From Thioalkalivibrio sp. (GTDB lineage: Bacteria; Pseudomonadota; Gammaproteobacteria; Ectothiorhodospirales; Ectothiorhodospiraceae), in NCBI GenBank assembly GCA_003553165.1, contig PUOZ01000175.1:1-12589 (forward strand): DNA of 12,589 nt, written 5' to 3'. Positions 7,181-12,589 of the stretch are shown here, piece after piece. The first letter of the stretch is position 1, and every line of letters begins with the position of its first letter. Under the pieces are notes generated by a model. That model did no database searches, was not told where the DNA came from, and saw only the letters and a list, made by a program, of their open reading frames with translations. Position numbers and translations under genes: made by a program.

Positions 7181-7729
7181 CTACCAGTGCAGATCGTCCG
7201 GGATCGGGAACTCGGCGTATTCCGCCTCTTCGGCGGCAATCTGGCGCTGGCTTGCGTCATCGTTCCGCACCACGGCAGCAGGGTCGCGGACGATGATGCG
7301 TTCCGCGATTGCAGCGGGAACCAGTGCAAACTCCCGTTCGACCGCGACCAGGCTCAACGTGCCCGCCGCCAATTGCCTGTGCAGGTCCGCATCGACCCAC
7401 AGCGAGCGCACCTTGCCGTCCCAGACGAAGTTGTAGCGGACGTCGGCATTGCGGGGCGGCATCACACGATGCTGGTCGGCCAGTTGCCGTATCTCCGCCC
7501 GGGTGGAGCGTTCCGTCTGCTGCTGCCTGCGTTCTTCGTTCAGGCGCCGGTCTTTCTCGATCTTTTCAAGGCGGGCCGCCTCGATGGCCGCGGCTCTCTC
7601 TCGGTCTTCCTGACTGAGCGCAGGCTTGCCCTGTTTGTGCTTCTTGCGTTTTTCGAGCTCGATTTCCTTCGCCTGTTTCTTGCTGGCAATGCCAGCCTTC
7701 AGCAGTTGGTCCTTGAGTGAGCCCGCCAT
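7181..7729 (-). CDS. yaiL: DUF2058 family protein (YaiL-like)
   Basis: The 182-residue cytoplasmic protein matches the DUF2058 family, represented by E. coli YaiL (179 residues). It starts with the family's basic helix (SLKDQLLKAGIASKKQAKEI), then has a highly charged, probably coiled-coil stretch to about residue 80. A small domain follows containing VRYNFVWDGKVRSLWVD and REFALVPAAIAERI, and the protein ends with the characteristic acidic tail and PDDLHW. The family is sometimes labelled nucleoprotein/polynucleotide-associated, but no biochemical role is established. The start at 7729 has only a poorly spaced AGGA upstream. The gene faces the diguanylate cyclase tail to tail with 66 bases between; I see no clear terminator there. 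It is divergent from the YceI gene. Confidence 0.9.
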   Translation of the reverse strand: MAGSLKDQLLKAGIASKKQAKEIELEKRKKHKQGKPALSQEDRERAAAIEAARLEKIEKDRRLNEERRQQQTERSTRAEIRQLADQHRVMPPRNADVRYNFVWDGKVRSLWVDADLHRQLAAGTLSLVAVEREFALVPAAIAERIIVRDPAAVVRNDDASQRQIAAEEAEYAEFPIPDDLHW

Positions 7730-7932
7730 GTCCTGATCCCGACCTTCCGATCCGATGTGGTTTCGATGGTAGCACGACGGTGCTGCGCGGCTGGAGGGGG
7801 CCGCAGTCCGCTTGACGGGCGATCAGGCACCGCCGTACCTTTCACCGTTGGAGTGGAAAAAATCAGACGTTCAACGAACGTCATAACGCGGCTCCCCCGT
7901 TTCGGGAGGGACCCACCCAAGGAGGAAATCAC
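7730..7932. promoter_or_regulatory. Divergent regulatory region between DUF2058 and YceI genes
   Basis: This 203-base gap separates two divergent starts. On the YceI side it holds the 7-3-7 palindrome at 7866-7882, a small CCCG-TTT-CGGG hairpin near 7897-7907, and the strong Shine-Dalgarno AAGGAGGA (7919-7926). TTGACG at 7812-7817 with TACCTT at 7836-7841 (18-base spacer) is a possible but weak promoter. No small gene was seen. Confidence 0.45.
7866..7882. promoter_or_regulatory. Candidate operator palindrome upstream of the YceI gene
   Basis: GACGTTC-AAC-GAACGTC is a perfect 7-base inverted repeat with a 3-base centre. It lies 51 bases before the YceI start, in a gap with divergent genes, which is where a dimeric helix-turn-helix regulator would bind. 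No regulator gene is adjacent, so the binding protein is unknown. It could also fold as an mRNA hairpin. Confidence 0.5.
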
Positions 7933-8514
7933 ATGTTCATGAGAAAGACCACGCTTGCACTGACCATCGGGCTGCTGGCAGGGGCCGCAACGGCAGACTG
8001 GACGCTCAACAACGACGAGTCCTCGCTGTATTACCTGACAACCAAGAACATACACATCACCGAGATGAACACGTTCAACCAGCTCTCGGGCGGCATCGGC
8101 GCGGATGGTGCCGCGAATGTGAGCATCGACCTGACGAGTGTCGATACCGTGGTCGAGATCCGGGACGAACGGATGCGGGAAATGTTCTTCAACACCGACC
8201 AGTTCCCCGCAGCGACCATCAGTGTTACGTTCGATCCCGCCGTCCTGGAAGGCATGGAGCCGGGTGCGCGGATGGTCATGGAAGACGTAGCCACCGAACT
8301 CACGCTGCATGGCACCACCAGGGAGATCGGCGCCAGCCTGGTCGTGGTCGGGTTGCAGAACGGCGTCCAGGTCAGCAGCCTGAAGCCGATCGTCGTCCGG
8401 GCGGATGACTTTGGTCTGGCCAGTGGTGTCGAGGCGCTGCGCGCGATCGTGAACCTGGACAACATCACGAACAATGCCCCGGTGAGCTTTACCTTCGTCT
8501 TTGACAAGGACTGA
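7933..8514 (+). CDS. YceI family secreted lipocalin-like protein
   Basis: The 193-residue product has a Sec signal peptide (MFMRKTTLALTIGLLAGAATA, cleavage before DW), so it is predicted periplasmic. The mature part follows the YceI pattern: an opening DWTLNNDESSLYYLTTK strand, a central DLTSVDTVVEIRDERMREMFF segment, then FNTDQFPAATISVTF, TELTLHGTTREI and a C-terminal FTFVFDKD strand. The family folds as a lipocalin-like barrel, and some members bind isoprenoid chains such as polyprenyl pyrophosphate or ubiquinone-8; the ligand here is not known. The start at 7933 has the near-perfect AAGGAGGA seven bases upstream, implying strong translation; an in-frame ATG at 7939 is the alternative. A 12-13-bp hairpin directly after the stop suggests it is transcribed alone. 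The candidate operator upstream hints at regulated expression. Confidence 0.92.
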   Translation: MFMRKTTLALTIGLLAGAATADWTLNNDESSLYYLTTKNIHITEMNTFNQLSGGIGADGAANVSIDLTSVDTVVEIRDERMREMFFNTDQFPAATISVTFDPAVLEGMEPGARMVMEDVATELTLHGTTREIGASLVVVGLQNGVQVSSLKPIVVRADDFGLASGVEALRAIVNLDNITNNAPVSFTFVFDKD

Positions 8515-8521
8515 GCGTACG

Positions 8522-8549
8522 CGCCGGGGCGGGCGAGCCCGCTCCGGCG
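8522..8549 (+). terminator. Strong hairpin after the YceI gene, possible terminator
   Basis: CGCCGGGGCGGGC (8522-8534) pairs with GCCCGCTCCGGCG (8537-8549), with one G-T wobble and a tiny loop, so about 12 base pairs. It starts seven bases after the stop codon. Only two T residues follow, so it is an atypical intrinsic terminator. Confidence 0.55.
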
Positions 8550-8569
8550 TTGCAACCCCTGTCTGCGCG

Positions 8570-8590
8570 CCGGGCCTCCCCCTGGCCCGG
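8570..8590. repeat. Second hairpin before yaiI
   Basis: CCGGGCC (8570-8576) and GGCCCGG (8584-8590) are perfectly complementary around a TCCCCCT loop. No T-tract follows. It lies in tandem with the hairpin at 8522-8549 and 41 bases before the yaiI start. Confidence 0.5.
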
Positions 8591-8631
8591 ATGAGGCGGT
8601 CTGTTTCGGTGGCGTTCTGTCGAGTGCTGCC

Positions 8632-9099
8632 ATGAAGATCTGGGTCGATGCCGACGCCTGTCCGGTAGTCATCAAGGAGATCCTGTTCCGCGCCGCCGAA
8701 CGCGCCCAGGTACACGTGACGCTGGTGGCGAATCAGCCGGTCAGGGTGCCTCCATCCCGCTATGTCCGGATGATCCAGGTGGGCTCGGGCTTCGATGTGG
8801 CCGATAACGAGATCGTTGCCCGCCTGGAGCCCGGCGACCTGGTCGTCACCGCCGACATTCCCCTGGCCGCCGAGGTGATCGAAAAGGGTGGACACGCCCT
8901 CAATCCGCGCGGTGAAATGTACACGGCCGACACCATCCGATCACGCCTCGACGTCAGGGATTTCATGGAAACCCTGCGCGCCTCCGGTGTCGATACCGGT
9001 GGCCCGGCGGCGCTGAACCAGCGCGATCGCCAGGCCTTTGCCAATCAGCTGGATCGCTTTCTCCACCGCTACATCATGCAACGGCAACAGGAGACCTGA
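8632..9099 (+). CDS. yaiI: YaiI/YqxD family protein (UPF0178, DUF188)
   Basis: The 155-residue cytoplasmic protein matches the UPF0178 family (E. coli YaiI, about 150 residues). Its hallmarks are all present: [18 protein letters not shown] at the N-terminus, [28 protein letters not shown], and [12 protein letters not shown]. The conserved aspartates (Asp6, Asp8, the DxxD of FDVADNEI and the TAD) form a PIN/NYN-like acidic pocket, which suggests a nuclease-like fold; this is inference from the pattern, and no activity is established. The ATG at 8632 gives the expected first residues, but the upstream Shine-Dalgarno is weak. Two hairpins separate it from the YceI gene, so it probably has its own promoter, which I could not place. 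Confidence 0.92.
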   Translation: MKIWVDADACPVVIKEILFRAAERAQVHVTLVANQPVRVPPSRYVRMIQVGSGFDVADNEIVARLEPGDLVVTADIPLAAEVIEKGGHALNPRGEMYTADTIRSRLDVRDFMETLRASGVDTGGPAALNQRDRQAFANQLDRFLHRYIMQRQQET

Positions 9100-9148
9100 T
9101 TTTCACGGAAGCTCCGTAGGGAACCCGCTCGTGCGCACCGCATTCTCA

Positions 9149-9271
9149 ACGCCTGCCCATACTCTCAGGAAGGCCGGCCCTCTCGGCGAACGCATGCCCA
9201 TACCCTGTGGGAGGCCGGCCCTCTGGGCGAACGCATGCATGTACCCTGTGGGAGGCGAGCCCTCTCGGCGA
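9149..9271. repeat. 41-base tandem repeat of REP-like units
   Basis: Two full 41-base units (9161-9201 and 9202-9242) are flanked by a partial unit ending at 9160 (about 12 bases) and a partial third unit (9243-9271). Each carries GGAGGCCGGCCCTCTCGGCGA or a close variant, followed by ACGCATGC in the full units. The core is GC-rich and partly self-complementary (GGCCGGCC, or GGCGAGCCC in the third). The TGTGGGAG...CCTCTCGGCGA form resembles repetitive extragenic palindromes of proteobacteria. There is no gene in the 239-base gap, although the repeat happens to be open in the rutE frame. Confidence 0.75.
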
Positions 9272-9293
9272 TCTAACGGCGGGACATCCGACT

Positions 9294-9318
9294 CCCACCC
9301 AGCCACCCACCCACCCAC
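9294..9318. repeat. CCCA tetranucleotide run before rutE
   Basis: Two CCCA units, an interrupting G, and then four tandem CCCA-phase units (CCACCCACCCACCCAC) occupy 9294-9318. The run ends about eight bases before the rutE Shine-Dalgarno AAGGA (9326-9330). Confidence 0.6.
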
Positions 9319-9338
9319 GAAACGCAAGGAACCTATAC

Positions 9339-9929
9339 ATGAGTGAACCCATCGACGCGCACTGCCTGGACCAGCTTTTTTTCGACGCCCGAACCCACAA
9401 CGAGTGGCAGGATCGGCCGGTCAGCGACGAATTGCTGCGGGAACTCTTCGACGTACTGCGCTGGGCGCCGACCAGCGCCAACTGCAGCCCGGCGCGCATC
9501 GTTTTCGTGAAAAGCGCCGAGGCCAAGGCGAAGCTTCTGCCTGCGCTGATCGAGGGCAATGTCGAAAAGACCCGGACCGCCCCCGTCACCGCGGTTATCG
9601 GTCACGACCTCGAGTTTCACGAACATCTGCCGAAGCTCTTTCCGCATACGGATGCTCGTTCCTGGTTCGTTGGCAACCAGTCCCTGATCGAGGCGACGGC
9701 CTTTCGCAACGGCAGCCTGCAGGGTGCTTATCTGATCATGGCGGCCCGGGCGCTGGGCCTGGATTGTGGGCCGATGTCGGGCTTCGATGCGGACCAGGTC
9801 AACGAGGCCTTCTTCGCCGGTACCAGCACACGCGTGAATTTCCTTTGCAATCTGGGCTATGGCCGACCCGAGGCCCTGTTCCCGCGCAGCCCCCGTTTCG
9901 AGTTCGAGGACGTCTGCAGGGTTGAGTAG
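9339..9929 (+). CDS. rutE: RutE-type nitroreductase family protein (malonic semialdehyde reductase)
   Basis: The 196-residue cytoplasmic flavoprotein matches RutE, the FMN enzyme thought to reduce malonic semialdehyde to 3-hydroxypropionate at the end of the Rut uracil pathway. Matching segments include [34 protein letters not shown] (phosphate and flavin contact), [16 protein letters not shown]-like [20 protein letters not shown], and [21 protein letters not shown]. coli RutE is also 196 residues. The ATG at 9339 is supported by AAGGA eight bases upstream; an upstream in-frame start at 9207 would translate the tandem repeats. No other rut gene is nearby, so the gene is an orphan here and may act as a general nitroreductase or quinone reductase. 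No clear terminator follows. Confidence 0.92.
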   Translation: MSEPIDAHCLDQLFFDARTHNEWQDRPVSDELLRELFDVLRWAPTSANCSPARIVFVKSAEAKAKLLPALIEGNVEKTRTAPVTAVIGHDLEFHEHLPKLFPHTDARSWFVGNQSLIEATAFRNGSLQGAYLIMAARALGLDCGPMSGFDADQVNEAFFAGTSTRVNFLCNLGYGRPEALFPRSPRFEFEDVCRVE

Positions 9930-10062
9930 GTCGGGTAGGGCAGGAGGGATGAGGGCCTGTGTGTGAGACGGCCGCGCCCGTGAACACCGGGGAGGGCGGC
10001 AAATCTGATATCTTCGCAGGGCATCGACACCGACGACCTCGCCAGACCCGGATTTCCCTCCC

Positions 10063-11532
10063 GTGACCAAAGCCATGACTCCCGTCCGCCAGCGCCTCGT
10101 CGCGGAGGCCGTTCGCCTGGAGGAAGACCGCCTGGGCAGGATCCTCGACGATCCGGCCGCGGACGCTCGCGCGCGCGAGGCCGGGGGCGACTTCGAGCAG
10201 CGACTGGTGCGGCGGGCAGGGGAGATGGCCCTGGGCCGCCGTTTTGCAGGCACGCTCGAGAGTCTGAGCCAGACCCGTTTCTGGTTGCTCCTTGGCGCGG
10301 TGGTGCTGGCGTTTCTTGCCGGGATGGGCGCTTCCGCGGCGGTCTTCGGCCAGGACGCAACGGTGAACATCGGCTGGGCACTGTCGGCACTCCTGGGTCT
10401 GCAGCTCCTGATGCTGCTGCTTTGGGTCGTCTTTACCCTGTATCGGCCGAAGGGCGGCGGCGGCGCCCTGGGTCGGGCGGCGCTGGGAGCTGTGCACGGG
10501 CTGGGGCGGCGTCTGTCGCGACGGCCGGAGTCCGCCGTGGTGCTGTCGGCCAGCGTGGGGCTGCTGCGCCGGGGAGGCCTCGGGCGCTGGGTCGCCAGCG
10601 CCCTCACGCACGGCCTCTGGGCCATGTTCTGCCTGGGTGCCTTGCTCGGCGCGGTATTCGCGCTCAGTGTCCGGCAATACGAGTTCGTCTGGGGTACCAC
10701 CCTTCTCACCGAGGGCAGCTTCGTCGCGCTGGTGGCGATGCTGGGCGCCCCGGCGCAAGCGTTGGGCTGGCCGATGCCCGACGCGGAGATCGTGCGCGCA
10801 AGCCGCATCGGCCTCGAGGGTGCGGTCGGTCGTGAACTCTGGTCGGGGCTGCTGCTTTCTTCGCTCCTCTTCTATGGGCTTCTGCCGCGTGGGGTCCTGA
10901 CCCTGGTCAGCCTGCTGCTGGTCCGGCGAGCGGCCGCGCGGCTGCGGCTCGACACCAGCCTTCCCGGTTATGCGCGGCTCTCGGACCGGCTCGGTTCGCA
11001 CGCGCACTCGATCGGAGTGCTGGATCCGCGACCGCCCGAGACACCGGGGCTGGAACCGGCGTCGAGGACCAGGCCGGCGCCGGTGCACGGAAGGGTGCTG
11101 TTGATCGGTCTGGAACTGGAACGCGGCAGCAACGACTGGCCACCCCGGCTGGCAGGGGTGGACTGGATCACGCTCGGCCGAGCCGACGACCGGTCCCAGC
11201 GCCGCGACGTGCTCTCCGCGCTGCGCGCGCGGGACGCGGCGCCCGGTGTTGTCCTGGTCCTGTGCTCCCTCGCGCGCACCCCCGACCGTGGCGCCGAGCG
11301 CTTCTTCGCCGCGGTGCGCGAGCAGACCAAGGGTCCGGTCTGGGCGCTGCTCGACGAGGGCGGAACGCTCGCCGCGCGGGGCATCGAGCGCGCCGGAAGG
11401 CTTCGTCAGTGGCAGCTGGCAGGGGCACGCGCCGGCCTCGATTATGTGCTCGAGATCGATCTCGACGACCCGCGCCATCCGGGTACCCGGGAACTGGTGG
11501 AACTGGTGGGTCAGGGAGTGGCGGAGGGATGA
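10063..11532 (+). CDS. DUF2868 family integral membrane protein
   Basis: The 489-residue protein fits the DUF2868 family, whose function is unknown. The N-terminus (RLVAEAVRLEED...AREAGGDFEQRLVRRA) is a cytoplasmic helical stretch. Four likely transmembrane segments follow at about 73-95, 104-127, 184-202 and 260-287. Residues from about 340 to the end form a soluble alpha/beta-looking domain, with hydrophobic strands HGRVLLIGLEL, PGVVLVLCSL and GPVWALLDEG. No catalytic motif is obvious. The start is uncertain: GTG at 10063 lacks a Shine-Dalgarno, and ATG at 10075 is an alternative. The stop codon overlaps the ATG of the next gene (ATGA at 11529-11532), so the two are translationally coupled. 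DUF2868 genes are commonly found next to DUF3482 GTPase genes (recalled), which supports a shared function, probably a membrane-bound GTPase complex (inference). Confidence 0.85.
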   Translation: MTKAMTPVRQRLVAEAVRLEEDRLGRILDDPAADARAREAGGDFEQRLVRRAGEMALGRRFAGTLESLSQTRFWLLLGAVVLAFLAGMGASAAVFGQDATVNIGWALSALLGLQLLMLLLWVVFTLYRPKGGGGALGRAALGAVHGLGRRLSRRPESAVVLSASVGLLRRGGLGRWVASALTHGLWAMFCLGALLGAVFALSVRQYEFVWGTTLLTEGSFVALVAMLGAPAQALGWPMPDAEIVRASRIGLEGAVGRELWSGLLLSSLLFYGLLPRGVLTLVSLLLVRRAAARLRLDTSLPGYARLSDRLGSHAHSIGVLDPRPPETPGLEPASRTRPAPVHGRVLLIGLELERGSNDWPPRLAGVDWITLGRADDRSQRRDVLSALRARDAAPGVVLVLCSLARTPDRGAERFFAAVREQTKGPVWALLDEGGTLAARGIERAGRLRQWQLAGARAGLDYVLEIDLDDPRHPGTRELVELVGQGVAEG

Positions 11533-12589
11533 GCGCGATGCTGAAGGTGGTCGTGGTCGGGCATACCAACACGGGCAAGACGTCCCTGCTCCGGACCCTG
11601 TCGCGCGACGAGGCCTTTGGCCAGGTTTCCGACGAGCCGGCGACCACCCGCCAGGTGGAAGGAATCCAGCTGCTGCTCTCCAACGGCGAGCCGGTGCTGC
11701 TGCTGCTGGACACACCGGGCCTGGAGGATCCGGACGGGGTGCTGGACGCGCTGGACCGCCTTGCGGGCCCGGAGCGCTTCGATGCGCCCGAACGCGTGCG
11801 CCGGTTTCTCGACAGCCCCGAGGCGGCCACCCGTTACGAGCAGGAGGCCAAGGTCCTGCGGCAGATGCTGAACAGTGACGCCGCGATCTACGTGATCGAC
11901 TGCCGCGAGCCGGTGCTCGGGAAATACCAGGAAGAGCTGACCATCCTCACCTACTGCGCGATCCCGGTGCTGCCCGTGCTGAACTTCGTGGCCAACCCCG
12001 CGAGCCGAGAGCCGGAGTGGCGGGAGCAACTGGCCCGGTTGAACCTGCATGCCGTCGTCGCCTTCGACACCGTGGTCTTCGACGAGGCCGGCGAACGGCG
12101 GCTGTACGAGAAACTGCGCACGCTGCTGGATGCCTACGATCAGCCCCTGCAACGGCTGATCGAGGATCGGCGCCAGCAGGGCGAGTGGCTTCGGCGTGCC
12201 GCTGCCGAGTACCTGGCCGAGCTATTGATCGACACCGCCGGCTGCCTGAGGATCATCCCCGGGGACCTCGAGGCCGCGAAGCTGCGGGAAATGATCCTGC
12301 GCAACCAGGACTCGGTCCGGCAGCGCGAACAGCGCAGTGTCGATGCCCTGTTGCGGCTCTTCCGCTTCAGCAGCAGCCACTACGATCACGCGCACCTGCC
12401 GCTCGTGAACGGCGCGTGGGGCATGGACCTGTTCAATCCCGATGCCCTGAAGCACTACGGAATGCGGATGGGTGGCGGCGCAGCCGCGGGGGCGGCTGCC
12501 GGCGCGGCTCTGGATGCCGCCACTCTCGGTGTGACGCTGGGCCTGGGCACGCTGACCGGCACCGCGGTGGGGGCCGTCCTCGGCACTTC
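11529..12589 (+). CDS. GTPase with DUF3482 domain, partial at right edge
   Basis: The visible 353 codons lack the C-terminus and stop. The first 200 residues form a small GTPase domain of the TrmE-Era-EngA-like superfamily. Walker A is GHTNTGKT (11-18), G2 threonines lie in EPATTR (about 37-42), and the G3 motif DTPG starts at Asp61. The usual NKxD G4 motif is not found; LNFVANP (Asn152) stands in its place, so nucleotide specificity is uncertain. A helical DUF3482 region follows from about 200. A glycine/alanine-rich hydrophobic segment begins near residue 314 (MGGGAAAGAAAGAALDAATL...), like the glycine-zipper membrane segments of membrane-associated GTPases. The start at 11529 overlaps the DUF2868 stop; an in-frame ATG at 11538 is the alternative. 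No stop or frameshift interrupts the frame. The partnership with DUF2868 is inferred from coupling and family recollection. Confidence 0.87.
   Translation, partial: MSAMLKVVVVGHTNTGKTSLLRTLSRDEAFGQVSDEPATTRQVEGIQLLLSNGEPVLLLLDTPGLEDPDGVLDALDRLAGPERFDAPERVRRFLDSPEAATRYEQEAKVLRQMLNSDAAIYVIDCREPVLGKYQEELTILTYCAIPVLPVLNFVANPASREPEWREQLARLNLHAVVAFDTVVFDEAGERRLYEKLRTLLDAYDQPLQRLIEDRRQQGEWLRRAAAEYLAELLIDTAGCLRIIPGDLEAAKLREMILRNQDSVRQREQRSVDALLRLFRFSSSHYDHAHLPLVNGAWGMDLFNPDALKHYGMRMGGGAAAGAAAGAALDAATLGVTLGLGTLTGTAVGAVLGT

Noticed and set aside
9149..9271. Possible CRISPR array
   Set aside because: The 41-base units are contiguous without unique spacers, are few and degenerate, and there are no cas genes.
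9207..9338. Upstream in-frame extension of rutE
   Set aside because: It would translate the tandem repeats and the CCCA run into a Pro/Thr/His-rich leader. The ATG at 9339 has a good Shine-Dalgarno and matches the RutE N-terminus.
9799..11715. 638-codon open frame on the minus strand, opposite DUF2868
   Set aside because: Its peptide is rich in Arg, Pro and Ala with no recognisable family, and the plus strand carries a clear membrane protein coupled to a GTPase. It is a high-GC shadow.

Overview
The window is GC-rich, densely coded chromosomal DNA. The gene set looks like a gammaproteobacterium: a YcbB-type L,D-transpeptidase, a DhnA/FbaB class I aldolase, YaiL (DUF2058), YaiI and a RutE-type nitroreductase. 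The repeat content and GC would suit a Chromatiales/Ectothiorhodospiraceae-like or related environmental lineage, but that placement is an inference. There is no rRNA, tRNA, phage, transposase or CRISPR array. The content is mostly housekeeping, with several uncharacterised families.

Layout: (1) Positions 1-2165 hold two divergent cell-wall genes. One is a partial minus-strand YkuD_2-family murein transpeptidase running off the left edge; the other is a complete plus-strand LdtD/YcbB. They share a 224-base intergenic region with a strong inverted repeat in each leader. (2) A dispersed palindromic repeat lies between short direct repeats at 2160-2286 and includes the ldtD stop codon. (3) Plus-strand genes follow: class I fructose-bisphosphate aldolase, an M50 site-2 protease with two CBS domains, a GcvR-like double-ACT protein, and a diguanylate cyclase whose GTG start overlaps the ACT gene's stop. 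(4) The DUF2058 gene is convergent to the cyclase and divergent from a secreted YceI-family protein, whose leader carries a perfect 7-3-7 palindrome and a near-ideal Shine-Dalgarno. (5) yaiI follows after two tandem hairpins. (6) A 41-base tandem repeat of REP-like units and a CCCA tetranucleotide run precede rutE. (7) The right edge holds a DUF2868 membrane protein translationally coupled (ATGA overlap) to a GTPase/DUF3482 protein cut by the window end.

Functionally the strongest themes are envelope biogenesis (two L,D-transpeptidases, YceI, membrane protease) and signalling (ACT sensor plus c-di-GMP synthesis). The least understood unit is the DUF2868-DUF3482 pair, which looks like a two-part membrane GTPase module with an unusual GTPase G4 region. 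Two real genes, at the left and right edges, are partial. Long antisense reading frames are by-products of the high GC.
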